Shown here piece by piece: positions 18,031 through 26,672 of a stretch of 64,000 bases of DNA; the first letter of the stretch is position 1, and every line of letters begins with the position of its first letter. This stretch comes from Geobacteraceae bacterium (GTDB lineage Bacteria; Desulfobacterota; Desulfuromonadia; Geobacterales; Geobacteraceae). Location: the NCBI GenBank assembly GCA_009773645.1, contig WSYB01000001.1:224644-288643 (forward strand), written 5' to 3'. The notes under the pieces are model-generated. The model searched no databases. It was not told where the DNA came from and saw only the letters and a program-made list of their open reading frames with translations. Position numbers and translations under genes: made by a program.

Positions 18031-19055
18031 TTCTGAAACTTTACCGTTACGGTCATGCCGTTTTTGAGGCCTGTGTAATCATCGAGGACAATATGGATCT
18101 TCTGGGTGTTGATGTCGAAGGAGGCCATGGGGTCGAAGGTTTTCTGGGATTTTTTCTGGACCACGGAAAAGACCTTCGCCACTCTCCCTTTGAATATCTT
18201 ACCCTGATACGAGTCTATTGAAACTTCCACGGACTGCCCCTCACCGACCTTTCCCACATCGGTCTCTTCAAGCTCCGCCCGGATTCTCAGCTCAGATGGA
18301 TTCATCAATTTCAAAACGGGAGTGCCAACGTCCATGGTTTCTCCTGCGTCCTTCAACCATTCGACCACAAGGCCGTTAATCGGTGAATTTATGGTGTATT
18401 CCGCCAGGAGGGCTCGAGAAAATTGCAGTTCCGAAGCGGCCCTCTCAACCGCCCCCCTTGCCTGCTCGATTTCCTCCACCCTTGCGCCTTTCCGGTATTT
18501 TTGCAGATTTGCCTGTGCTTCACGTGCCTGCTCTCTTGCAACCTTCATCTTTTCCTCAGCCCTTTGCAGCTCGATCAGTGTGGTTGCATCCTTTTTGTAG
18601 AGCCTCTGCTCCCTCTCATACTCATCTTTTGCCTGATTATGGACGGCCGTTGTGCGACTCAGGTTGCTTTGTGCCATTTCTACGTCCTCCGGCCTGTAAC
18701 CGGCACTTAATTCCCTGAGTCTCGCCTGTGCCTCTGCAAGCCCTGCCTCCGCCTGTTTCACCTGAGCGGCGGCTTTAGTGGTGTCAAAGATCACCAGCGG
18801 TTCCCCTTTTTTTACCGTATCTCCCTCGTCTACCATCACTTTCCTGACCGTACCGGTGACCCGGCTGCTCAGTTCTATCTCTTCTCCGCTCTCCACTACA
18901 CCCTTTGCCGTAACGACCGTTCCATCTATTTTTTGAGCTGAAGGAAGGGGTACTGCCGGCTTCTTTTTGAACAACAGAGGAGTGCTAATGGCAAAAACAA
19001 CTGCCACGACGATGAGAAAAACAATTATCAGAATCCCGAAACGGCCGTTCCTCAT
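18027..19055 (-). CDS. HlyD/MacA-family periplasmic adaptor
   Basis: Membrane-fusion protein of 342 residues linking the ABC permease with the TolC channel. One N-terminal membrane anchor (FGILIIVFLIVVAVVFA), a split biotinyl-lipoyl-like domain (GVVESGEEIELSSRVTG and INGLVVEWLKDAGETMDVG), a long helical hairpin (about 90-190) and a C-terminal beta-barrel (VEVSIDSYQGKIFKG). It overlaps both neighbours by 4 bp, so permease, ATPase, adaptor and channel are made from one message. The set resembles DevBCA/MacAB exporters, which move lipids, peptides or small molecules. Confidence 0.92.
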   Translation of the reverse strand: MRNGRFGILIIVFLIVVAVVFAISTPLLFKKKPAVPLPSAQKIDGTVVTAKGVVESGEEIELSSRVTGTVRKVMVDEGDTVKKGEPLVIFDTTKAAAQVKQAEAGLAEAQARLRELSAGYRPEDVEMAQSNLSRTTAVHNQAKDEYEREQRLYKKDATTLIELQRAEEKMKVAREQAREAQANLQKYRKGARVEEIEQARGAVERAASELQFSRALLAEYTINSPINGLVVEWLKDAGETMDVGTPVLKLMNPSELRIRAELEETDVGKVGEGQSVEVSIDSYQGKIFKGRVAKVFSVVQKKSQKTFDPMASFDINTQKIHIVLDDYTGLKNGMTVTVKFQK

Positions 19056-19744
19056 GGTGATCTCCGCTTTTCCCGAACAATTTTCCCGTCTTCCATAAAA
19101 AGAATGCGGTCAAAGATATCCTCGATCCGGTTGTCGTGGGTTGCGACAACTACGCAACGCTTCCGTTCCGCGGCCAGATTTTTAAGCAACTCCATGACCT
19201 TTCTGCCATTCGAAAAGTCCAGATTGCCGGTCGGCTCATCGGCCAGGATCACGGGAGCATCTGCGGCCAGCGCCCGCGCTACGGCAACCCTCTGCTTCTG
19301 TCCGCCGCTCAGGTCTCTCGGGAGGAAATCAATCCTTTCCTCAAGCCCCACTTCAGTGAGCAACTCTGTTGCCCTTCTCTCCGCAACTTCGCCTTTGACA
19401 CCCTTCAGCTTAAGCACGAGCATGACATTCTCATGGACGGTGAGGGCCGGGAAGAGATTGAACCCCTGAAAGATAAAGGAGATGTACTTTTTCCTGATGA
19501 ACGGCAGATCCGCCTCACTCATGTCGCTTACTTCTTTCCCGTAAAGCATGAGAGAGCCGCTTGTCGGGCGAAGAATACACCCCAGTATGGAAAGGAGAGT
19601 GGTTTTGCCGCTGCCGGAAGGGCCAAATAATCCGACGACCTCCCCTTCACCCAAGGTGAGGTCGGCTGAGGAAACAGCCGTAACTTCGACACGCCCTTCC
19701 TGGTAAATTTTGCACAGATTTCTGGTGACTATCGGCTTATCCAA
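19052..19744 (-). CDS. ABC exporter ATP-binding protein (MacB/LolD/DevA type)
   Basis: Nucleotide-binding subunit with Walker A GPSGSGKTT, Q-loop FIFQGFNLFP, signature LSGGQKQRVAVARAL, Walker B VILADEPTGNLD and the H-loop ATHD. The start chosen is TTG 19744, just after the permease stop and behind a GGGG ribosome site. The frame extends further into the permease gene (TTG 19804), which is less likely. The LolD/MacB-type insertion and short length (about 230 residues) fit the permease with its FtsX domain. Co-translated with the adaptor gene through a 4-bp overlap. Confidence 0.9.
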   Translation of the reverse strand: MDKPIVTRNLCKIYQEGRVEVTAVSSADLTLGEGEVVGLFGPSGSGKTTLLSILGCILRPTSGSLMLYGKEVSDMSEADLPFIRKKYISFIFQGFNLFPALTVHENVMLVLKLKGVKGEVAERRATELLTEVGLEERIDFLPRDLSGGQKQRVAVARALAADAPVILADEPTGNLDFSNGRKVMELLKNLAAERKRCVVVATHDNRIEDIFDRILFMEDGKIVREKRRSP

Positions 19745-19748
19745 ATCT

Positions 19749-20876
19749 TTAACCCCTGAAGAGTATGGCAGGATCGATCTTCTTAATCTTTCGGATTGAG
19801 ACAAAGGCGGCAGACACGCACATAAGGAGGGTCAAGCCCAGCACAAGGAGGTTCACCCAGCCTTTCACAACCATGACCATATCGGTTGATTCGTATATCT
19901 TAACAGAAAGTATGGTTATAATAAGACTGAGGAGATAACCCGCAAGGGCATTGATGAGTGCCTGGGAAAAGATGATTTTATAGATTTCGAAATTGCTCGC
20001 CCCAAGCGCCTTGAGGGTGCCGAATTCCTTTATGTGTTCCACAGTGGAATTATATATGGTCTGCCCCACTATCAGCATGCCGACGAAAAAACTGATAAGA
20101 ATGGTCAGCATGAATGAAAACCCCACCCCCGTCTCGACTGCCCAGTATAGACGGGTTTTCATGCTGAATGCCTCCTTTGTATAGACATCGACCCCCTTCA
20201 ACCGCTTCTTGAGCCTCTCGACCACCGTAGCTACCGAATAACCAGGTGCTGCCTTGGCCACGACAAAAACTGTATTATCCGGACCAATCCATCCCACAAG
20301 CCCCTGAGCAAGCTTGTATGACGTAAAAACAAGGGGTGCGGTCGTAAATGATTTGGCCCCCCTGGAAATTCCCACAATTTGAAGCCTTCTAAAAAGAATA
20401 TCTCGATATTCACCAACCCTGATGTTACCGAGCCGCCTCATTGCAGACTCATCCACTATGGCAAAATTGCCATTCTTTACATTCCTTATATCACCGGCCT
20501 TCATCTCCCATGGACCGCCAACGCCGCTATCCGGATTGTAGCCGACAATCTCGATCTGTTCGGTACCCCCTTCTTTCTGTTTGATCAAGGCCCAGGTGAC
20601 TATTAATTTTTCAGCCCACTGGACGCCATCTTCAGAACGGACGTGGTGGTAAAGGTATTCCGGAAAAGGTTGGGAGAAATCGAAGTTCTTGCTGTTCTTG
20701 GATGTGACCCAGATGTCCCCCGGTGTGTGATCGATGATCACCGATGAGGTTTCCATCAGACCAAGAAAAATCCCCAACTGGGCAAAGATGAGGCCCACCG
20801 CAAAGACGACCCCAAGGAGCGTGATGAACGACCTGATCTTGTCATAAAGGAGTATTCTAAGGGCCACGTAAAACAT
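19749..20876 (-). CDS. ABC exporter permease, FtsX domain (DevC/MacB type)
   Basis: Permease of 375 residues with the four-helix MacB/DevC layout. The first membrane segment is at about 15-40 (SFITLLGVVFAVGLIFAQLG), a large periplasmic domain covers about 45-250, and three C-terminal helices form the FtsX domain (LISFFVGMLIVGQTIY, INALAGYLLSLIITILSV, LVLGLTLLMCVSAAFVS). EHIKEFGTLKALGASNFEI is the usual FtsX signature. First gene of the exporter-ThiF-nitroreductase operon. Upstream, 20877-20971 contains no clear promoter by eye. Confidence 0.9.
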   Translation of the reverse strand: MFYVALRILLYDKIRSFITLLGVVFAVGLIFAQLGIFLGLMETSSVIIDHTPGDIWVTSKNSKNFDFSQPFPEYLYHHVRSEDGVQWAEKLIVTWALIKQKEGGTEQIEIVGYNPDSGVGGPWEMKAGDIRNVKNGNFAIVDESAMRRLGNIRVGEYRDILFRRLQIVGISRGAKSFTTAPLVFTSYKLAQGLVGWIGPDNTVFVVAKAAPGYSVATVVERLKKRLKGVDVYTKEAFSMKTRLYWAVETGVGFSFMLTILISFFVGMLIVGQTIYNSTVEHIKEFGTLKALGASNFEIYKIIFSQALINALAGYLLSLIITILSVKIYESTDMVMVVKGWVNLLVLGLTLLMCVSAAFVSIRKIKKIDPAILFRG

Positions 20877-20971
20877 TGGGGGATGATATCACAGAAGTGC
20901 GGAGCCGACAATGTATAACATAAAGTGTCTTTAAGGTTGCGGATTACGTAACAATGTAAGAATTTGGCAAT

Positions 20972-21005
20972 AAAAAAGGGCTTACGATTTCTCGTAAACC
21001 CTTGA
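20972..21005 (-). terminator. intrinsic terminator behind tRNA-Pro
   Basis: On the minus strand AAGGGTTTACGA and TCGTAAGCCCTT form a 12-bp stem (one G-U type mismatch) with a GAAA loop, followed by TTTTTTA. It lies 7 bp after the tRNA-Pro 3' end. Confidence 0.85.
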
Positions 21006-21011
21006 AATTTC

Positions 21012-21091
<80 letters not shown>

Positions 21092-21128
21092 AGTGTTCTT
21101 ATGCTTCTTTGCAACTGATCAAATAAAT

Positions 21129-21485
21129 CTATAAAGATGCCTTGAATCTTTCAAGGTCTTCCCTTACTTCGCTGATGATGCTGAATATTTTCTCCCTGGC
21201 GCTTTCGGCGACAGCTCCCTGCGGCATTGCGCCCTTCCCTCTGTTGGCAATTTTTTTTCTGGCGCCTTCTATGGTGAGTTTCTCCGTATAGAGCAGTCTT
21301 TTAATTTCGAAAATTAAAGACACCTCTTTCCTTGTATAAAGGCGTTGACCAGAGCGACTTTTATTTGGTTTCAGCGTATCAAATTCGGTTTCCCAATAAC
21401 GAAGAACCGAGGGTCTCAGAGAAGTTAACCCGGCCACTTCCCCAATCTTGAAAAAAAGCTTGTCGGGAATTCCGGCTTCCATCAT
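21129..21485 (-). CDS. MerR-family transcriptional regulator
   Basis: Small DNA-binding regulator of 118 residues. The N-terminal winged helix-turn-helix ([23 protein letters not shown], then [21 protein letters not shown]) is followed by a short tail with no metal-binding Cys set. This type regularly follows ihfA behind pheT in many proteobacteria. The ATGATG start sits close behind GGAGGAGGG; either Met is possible. Its target is unknown. The downstream 21089-21128 stretch leads into tRNA-Pro. Confidence 0.9.
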   Translation of the reverse strand: MMEAGIPDKLFFKIGEVAGLTSLRPSVLRYWETEFDTLKPNKSRSGQRLYTRKEVSLIFEIKRLLYTEKLTIEGARKKIANRGKGAMPQGAVAESAREKIFSIISEVREDLERFKASL

Positions 21486-21506
21486 CCCTCCTCCAGGGAA
21501 GGAGCA

Positions 21507-21782
21507 TCAGTTGTTAATTGAGGCTTTGAGTACCTGGCTCGGCTTGAAGGTGAGGATTTTTCTGGCGGAGATGGTGATCTCTTCGCCGGTCTGTGGATTT
21601 CTCCCACGGCGATCTGCTTTTTCCTTAACAACAAAGTTGCCGAAACCGGCAATCTTGATCTTGTCGCCCTTTTCCAACGTAGATTTTATGATATCAAAAA
21701 CCAACTCTACAAGTTCAGCCGACTCCTTCTTGGAAAAGCCGACCTTTTCATATATCCTCTCGACAATATCAGCCTTAGTCAT
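21507..21782 (-). CDS. ihfA: integration host factor alpha subunit
   Basis: A 91-residue HU/IHF-family DNA-bending protein. MTKADIVERIYEKVGFSKKES at the N-terminus, the core GDKIKIAGFGNFVVKEKADRRGRNPQTG with the beta-arm Pro, and a C-terminal FKPSQVLKASIN are typical of IhfA rather than HU. IHF helps sigma-54 activators loop DNA, which matters for the RpoN promoters in this window. It lies downstream of pheT and 21 bp upstream of the merR-type gene, the common proteobacterial order. Confidence 0.95.
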   Translation of the reverse strand: MTKADIVERIYEKVGFSKKESAELVELVFDIIKSTLEKGDKIKIAGFGNFVVKEKADRRGRNPQTGEEITISARKILTFKPSQVLKASINN

Positions 21783-21873
21783 AACTACCTCAATACATTG
21801 AAAATTCGGTTATCCCGCCGGTTCGTACAACGCGTGGTTTATAACACACGGGAAAAATATAATCAACCTCTTT

Positions 21874-24279
21874 TTACCTGATCGTGACATTTAATTTACT
21901 TATCAGTTTATCGATAATACGTTGATGAACAGGCGTCACCTCATCATCGGTGAGGGTTCTGTCCGGTGAGCGATAGCGAACCCTTACAGCGATGCTCTTC
22001 AGCCCGGCCGGAATATGCTCCCCCTTATACAGGTCGAAGACCTCAACCCCTTCAACTTCAGGGATCTTCAAGGTATATACGCATTTCAAAACTGCATCGG
22101 CAGGCGTTTCATCCGCAAGGATCATGGCGATATCCCTGAACGTGTCAGGAAACCGTGGAGGAGGAGAAACGGTTATAACCTCCCTGTTGCACGCCACCAG
22201 TTTTTCGAAGTTCAACTCGAAGTAATACAACGGCTTTTCCAGTCCAAAGTTTTCCTGGAGTGTCGGATGCACCTCACCCAGGGAACCGATGACCTCATCA
22301 CCGTGATATATATTGCAGGCCTTGCCGGGATGAAAGAAGTTCTCCATACCGTTTGCGGCAAAGGAGACGTCCGGTATGGATAGTTCTTCAAAAATATTTT
22401 CCACGACACCTTTGGCGTCATAAAAATCCACATCCCCTTTCTCCTGGTTCCACCCTTCAGGAGCCCGCTTTCCCGATAAAAGTCCCGCAGCGTACAAGGG
22501 TTCATCCGGAAGCTCCCGATCAGGCAGGGACAGATAAACACGGCGCAGTTCAAATATCCGCAGGTTCATAATCCTGTAACTGGCATTTCTGGCCGCCGTC
22601 TCAAGCAGTCCCGGCAGAAGAGTGGTGCGCATAACGGACTGCTCCTCCACCAAAGGATTGAGCAACCTTACAAAATTACGGCGCGGGTCGGTTTCCGCCA
22701 GCAGAATTTTGTCGCAGGCATCCGGAGCAATAAAACTAAAGTTGATTACCTCATTGAACCCCTGACCGGCAAGGAGGTCCCGCAATTCTTTCTCCAATTT
22801 CTGGTGGCGGGGGGGGCGATCGGAAAAAACACGGGCCATGGGCATGGTGGTCGGAATTTTATCGTAGCCGTTCAATCTGGCGACTTCCTCGACAAGGTCT
22901 ATCTCCCGTTCTATATCCACCCGGAATGACGGGACCCGTACCTCAAAAATGCCGGGCTCCACGGTCTCAACGGTAAATTCCAGGTTATGGAATATCGCGA
23001 TTACCTCCTCAGCCGGCAGATTAAGTCCCAAAAGCTTATTGATTCTGTCGAGGCGGGCCGTCACTTTCCTGGGCGCCGCCTTTACCGGATAAATGTCAAT
23101 AACGCCTTTGGCAACACTGCCGCCCGAGAGTTCAGCAATCAGGGACGCGGCACGGTCGAGGGCCCTGATCAGGATATTGATATCCGCACCCCGCTCAAAA
23201 CGATGGGATGATTCGGTATGGAGGCCTAAGCGCTTGCTGGTCAAACGGATGGCGGAGGGGTTAAAATAGGCGCTCTCCAGCAGGATGTCGGTGGTATTAT
23301 CCGATATTTCGGAGTTTCCCCCTCCCATGATACCGGCCAGGGCAACGGCCTTTTCCCCGTCGCGGATGGTGAGGTCTGAATGTTTCAGGTGACGTTCCTG
23401 TCCGTCCAGGGTGGTAAAGCGTTCGCCTTTCCCGGCGCGTCGCACGATTATCCTACCGCCGGCAAGCAGATCAAAGTCAAACGCATGCAGCGGGTGACCG
23501 TACTCCATGAGGACATAATTGGTGACATCGACCACATTATTGATGGAGCGCATCCCCACCGCTTTAAGCCTGTTCACGAGCCATTGCGGTGAAGGGGCGA
23601 TCCTGCAGCCCGATATGTACCTGGCCGCATAGCGCGGACAAAGCTGCGGGTCTTCGACTGTTACGGAAGCGACCTCATTAATGGATGTCCCGCTCTCGTT
23701 CAATTCATGGCCGGGAAACGTGACCTTTCCCCCCAGCTTTGCGGCGATCTCCCTCGCTATACCGATCACGCTGAGACAGTCGGCGCGGTTCGGGGTAAGA
23801 CCGATCTCGAAAATCGTGTCCTTGAGGCCCAAAGCAGAAAAGAGAGGCGCGCCCAGCGGCAGGTCCGCAGGAAGAATCATGATGCCCTCGGACTCTTCAG
23901 CAAGCCCCAGTTCCTTCTCGGAACAGAGCATGCCGCACGATTCCTCTCCCCTGATTTTTGATCTCTTTATCTTAAAGTCGCCGGAGAGAACTGCTCCGAC
24001 CTGAGCCAGAGCAACCTTGTCGCCCGCCCGGAAATTCTTTGCGCCGCAAACGACATTCAATATTTCCTTGCCGTTATTTACCCTGCAAAGGGTGAGCTTG
24101 TCGGCGTTGGGGTGCGGGACCTTTTCGTCAACCACAGCCACCACCACATCATCCAGCCCTTCAAAGCGGCGCTCCACTCCCTCAACTTCAAGACCCAGCA
24201 TGGTCAAAAGATGAGCCAGGGCGTCCGGGGAAAGGTCGAAATCGACAAATTCCTTTAACCAGTTATAACTTACAATCAT
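21874..24279 (-). CDS. pheT: phenylalanine--tRNA ligase beta subunit
   Basis: Beta chain of the (alpha-beta)2 enzyme that charges tRNA-Phe; it carries tRNA binding and editing functions. At 801 residues it has standard length. Domains: N-terminal tRNA-binding OB fold (about 40-150, MLCSEKELGL), B3/B4 editing domain (about 210-385, with EYGHPLHAFDFD), B5 (about 400-475) and the C-terminal ferredoxin-like anticodon-binding domain (about 705-801, PPRFPDTFRDIAMIL). Downstream of pheS with a 58-bp gap. Confidence 0.97.
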   Translation of the reverse strand: MIVSYNWLKEFVDFDLSPDALAHLLTMLGLEVEGVERRFEGLDDVVVAVVDEKVPHPNADKLTLCRVNNGKEILNVVCGAKNFRAGDKVALAQVGAVLSGDFKIKRSKIRGEESCGMLCSEKELGLAEESEGIMILPADLPLGAPLFSALGLKDTIFEIGLTPNRADCLSVIGIAREIAAKLGGKVTFPGHELNESGTSINEVASVTVEDPQLCPRYAARYISGCRIAPSPQWLVNRLKAVGMRSINNVVDVTNYVLMEYGHPLHAFDFDLLAGGRIIVRRAGKGERFTTLDGQERHLKHSDLTIRDGEKAVALAGIMGGGNSEISDNTTDILLESAYFNPSAIRLTSKRLGLHTESSHRFERGADINILIRALDRAASLIAELSGGSVAKGVIDIYPVKAAPRKVTARLDRINKLLGLNLPAEEVIAIFHNLEFTVETVEPGIFEVRVPSFRVDIEREIDLVEEVARLNGYDKIPTTMPMARVFSDRPPRHQKLEKELRDLLAGQGFNEVINFSFIAPDACDKILLAETDPRRNFVRLLNPLVEEQSVMRTTLLPGLLETAARNASYRIMNLRIFELRRVYLSLPDRELPDEPLYAAGLLSGKRAPEGWNQEKGDVDFYDAKGVVENIFEELSIPDVSFAANGMENFFHPGKACNIYHGDEVIGSLGEVHPTLQENFGLEKPLYYFELNFEKLVACNREVITVSPPPRFPDTFRDIAMILADETPADAVLKCVYTLKIPEVEGVEVFDLYKGEHIPAGLKSIAVRVRYRSPDRTLTDDEVTPVHQRIIDKLISKLNVTIR

Positions 24280-24337
24280 ATTCGCACACTTTAACCAGTT
24301 GGATTTTCGTACATCAAGCCCTGCTTTATATATCTGC

Positions 24338-25354
24338 CTAAAACTGCGAGAGAAAGCGGAGATCGTTCTCGAACAGGAGCCGCATATCGCTGATGCCGTA
24401 TTTCAGCATGGCAATCCGCTCGATCCCCATCCCGAAGGCAAAACCGGATACGCTTTCCGGGTCGTAATGGACATGCCGGAACACTTCGGGGTCGACCATG
24501 CCGGCACCGAGAATCTCCAGCCAGCCGGAATTCTTACATACACGGCACCCCTTCCCTTTGCAGATAACACAGGCAATATCCACTTCCGCGGACGGTTCGG
24601 TGAATGGGAAGAAACTCGGTCGTAAACGGACCCCTGTATCTTTGCCAAAGCACTGGTTCACAAAAATTGTCAGGATACCCTTCAAGTCACCGAAAGTAAT
24701 CCCTTTATCAACCATGAACCCTTCAATCTGATGGAACATCGGTGAGTGGGTCGCGTCGGAATCACAGCGGTATACGGTTCCCGGGCTGATTATACGCACA
24801 GGTGGCGCGTGCTTCAGCATGCTGCGAACCTGCACCGGTGAAGTATGGGTGCGAAGCAGGAGATTGTCGTCGATAAAGAAGGTATCCTGCATATCCCGGG
24901 CGGGATGATCCTTCGGGAAATTGAGCGCTTCGAAGTTGTAGTAATCAAGCTCTATTTCCGGCCCCTCCGCCACCTGGAAACCGAGCCCTGCGAAGATATC
25001 CGTAATCTCTTCGATGACCAGGGAAATGGGATGCCTGGTCCCAATGGGTTTTCTGCGCCCCGGCAGGGTAACATCGATTCGCTCGCTCTGCAGTCTTTCG
25101 GCCTTCCTGGCGGCGCGGATAGTTACAAGGGCACGTTCGATCCATTCTTCCAGTTGATCCCTGACCGCATTGACCACCTGACCGATAACGGGGCGCTCTT
25201 CCGGTTTCAGCGCCCCAATACCCTTCATTATGACGGTCAGAGCCCCTTTTTTCCCCAGATATTTTACCTTGAATTCCTGGAGCGCCTCTTCGCTGGATAT
25301 GCCGGCAAGTTCGGAACCGGCCTCATGTAAAAGCGCATCGAGTTGTTCTTTCAT
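24338..25354 (-). CDS. pheS: phenylalanine--tRNA ligase alpha subunit
   Basis: Catalytic alpha chain, 338 residues from ATG 25354 (MKEQLDALLHEAG); a longer in-frame start at 25396 lies inside the terminator hairpin and is not credible. N-terminal coiled-coil (1-90) for tRNA contact, then the class II catalytic core with motif 2 region GTVYRCDSDATHSPMFHQIEGF, LLRTHTSPVQVR, motif 3 GFAFGMGIERIAMLKYGI. An intrinsic terminator between rplT and pheS suggests attenuation or partial read-through. Confidence 0.97.
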   Translation of the reverse strand: MKEQLDALLHEAGSELAGISSEEALQEFKVKYLGKKGALTVIMKGIGALKPEERPVIGQVVNAVRDQLEEWIERALVTIRAARKAERLQSERIDVTLPGRRKPIGTRHPISLVIEEITDIFAGLGFQVAEGPEIELDYYNFEALNFPKDHPARDMQDTFFIDDNLLLRTHTSPVQVRSMLKHAPPVRIISPGTVYRCDSDATHSPMFHQIEGFMVDKGITFGDLKGILTIFVNQCFGKDTGVRLRPSFFPFTEPSAEVDIACVICKGKGCRVCKNSGWLEILGAGMVDPEVFRHVHYDPESVSGFAFGMGIERIAMLKYGISDMRLLFENDLRFLSQF

Positions 25355-25369
25355 AAGGGAGCCTTTGAT

Positions 25370-25408
25370 AAAAAAAAGAAATGAGATGACCGGCATCCCA
25401 TTTCTTTT
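25370..25408 (-). terminator. intrinsic terminator/attenuator between rplT and pheS
   Basis: On the minus strand AGAAATG-G-GATG pairs with CATC-T-CATTTCT, followed by eight T. It ends only about 15 bp before the pheS start, the position expected for an attenuator of pheST expression. I see no Phe-rich leader peptide. Confidence 0.8.
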
Positions 25409-25426
25409 TCCTGTTCGAGATATTGT

Positions 25427-25780
25427 TTAGAGATTGGCTTTGGCCAGACCTGCAATCTCTGCGAAACCGCCTGGATCGGACACGGCCAGGTCGGCAAGCA
25501 CCTTCCTGTCAATCTCAACCTTTGCCGTCTTGAGCCCATGGATGAGTTTGCTGTAAGACATGCCGTTGATTCTGGAGGCGGCATTGATGCGGGTAATCCA
25601 GAGAGCCCTGAAATCCCGCTTCTTGACCCTCCTGTCCCTGAATGCATAGTTCAAGGCGCGGTCTACGGCCTCGGTGGCGCTTCTGAACAGCTTGCTTCTG
25701 GCCCCGCGGTAACCCTTGGCCAGCTTTAATACCTTGTTTCTTCTGTGTCTCGCTTTAAATCCACGTTTTACCCTTGGCAT
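25427..25780 (-). CDS. rplT: 50S ribosomal protein L20
   Basis: A 117-residue L20 of standard length. [26 protein letters not shown]-type N-terminus is highly basic and the C-terminal half ([19 protein letters not shown]) is the conserved globular part. It binds 23S rRNA early in 50S assembly. Order infC-rpmI-rplT is the classic operon; here a 150-bp gap with an inverted repeat separates rpmI from rplT. Confidence 0.97.
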   Translation of the reverse strand: MPRVKRGFKARHRRNKVLKLAKGYRGARSKLFRSATEAVDRALNYAFRDRRVKKRDFRALWITRINAASRINGMSYSKLIHGLKTAKVEIDRKVLADLAVSDPGGFAEIAGLAKANL

Positions 25781-25866
25781 ACTTCTACTCCTTTACTGGT
25801 GGTTATTTTGCCGGATCCATAAGGGGAGACGTTTCCTCATGGTTCACGGACTTAAAGGCGTGAAAG

Positions 25867-25925
25867 GTGAAAAGTGAAGAAAGATCAAAGTTTGCCTCGT
25901 TCACCTTTCGCTCTTCACTTTTCAC
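25867..25925. repeat. imperfect nested inverted repeat between rpmI and rplT
   Basis: GTGAAAAGTGAAG (25867-25879) is exactly inverted at 25913-25925, and a shifted pair GTGAAAGGTGAA / TTCACCTTTCGC is nested across it. The arms look like a small intergenic repeat element or an L20-type leader structure; there is no T-run for termination. The rest of 25781-25930 holds nothing else. Confidence 0.6.
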
Positions 25926-25930
25926 TGTAT

Positions 25931-26128
25931 TTACATATACGGTATCAACCTTGCGATGTTCTTCTGGTCCACCGCCTCAACTATTCCTCCCTTACGGAGA
26001 TTGCGCTTGTTTTTCCTCGTCTTGGACGTCAGAATGTGGCTGGTGAATGCATGGCTCCTCTTGATCTTGCCGCTGCCGGTCTTCTTGAAGCGCTTGGCCG
26101 CACCCCTGTTGGTTTTGATTTTAGGCAT
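25931..26128 (-). CDS. rpmI: 50S ribosomal protein L35
   Basis: A 65-residue L35 with the typical start [21 protein letters not shown] and the very basic middle ([19 protein letters not shown]). Located 20 bp after infC, in its usual operon place. Confidence 0.97.
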   Translation of the reverse strand: MPKIKTNRGAAKRFKKTGSGKIKRSHAFTSHILTSKTRKNKRNLRKGGIVEAVDQKNIARLIPYM

Positions 26129-26148
26129 CTTGCTTCTCCTCTATCAAT

Positions 26149-26661
26149 TCATTTTTTAGGGGCAACGATCATGAACATGCTGCGCCCTTCCATTTTCGGT
26201 TTTACTTCTATTATCGCAATATCCTGAAGGTCTTCGGCAAAACGGTCCAGGGCCTTCTGTCCCAAACTCATATGGGTAATCTCACGGCCGCGGAAAACCA
26301 GCGTGATCTTCGCCTTGTTTCCCTCTTCCAGAAAACGCCGCACATGCTTGATTTTAAACTGCAAATCATGCTCATCGGTCTTGGGGCGGAGCTTGACCTC
26401 TTTCAATTGCACCTGTACCTGCTTCTTTTTGGCTTCCTGCAGCTTCTTACTCTGCTGATACTTGAATTTGCCGTAATCCATAATCCGGCAAACCGGAGGC
26501 ACCGCAGTCGGAGAGACCTCGACAAGGTCCAACTGCTGACTTTCAGCCATAGCCAATGCTTCCTGTAACGAAAGAATGCCGATCTGCTCACTTTCAGGCC
26601 CGATTACCCTGACCTCTTTCGCCCTGATTGCCTGATTAATGTTAACTGTGGGTTTAGCTAT
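26149..26661 (-). CDS. infC: translation initiation factor IF-3 (ATA start)
   Basis: IF-3 of 170 residues. The homologous N-terminus (AKPTVNINQAIRAKEVRVIG) is encoded upstream of any ATG, GTG or TTG. The only start that fits is ATA at 26661, behind the strong AGGAGG site 7 bp away. E. coli infC likewise uses a rare codon (AUU), through which IF-3 controls its own synthesis, so the same autoregulation is expected here. N-domain about 1-75 (LDLVEVSPTAVPPVCRIMDYGKFKY), C-domain about 85-170 (VKLRPKTDEHDLQFK, ITHMSLGQKALDRF). thrS ends 11 bp upstream. Confidence 0.93.
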   Translation of the reverse strand: MAKPTVNINQAIRAKEVRVIGPESEQIGILSLQEALAMAESQQLDLVEVSPTAVPPVCRIMDYGKFKYQQSKKLQEAKKKQVQVQLKEVKLRPKTDEHDLQFKIKHVRRFLEEGNKAKITLVFRGREITHMSLGQKALDRFAEDLQDIAIIEVKPKMEGRSMFMIVAPKK

Positions 26662-26672
26662 GGTGCCACCTC

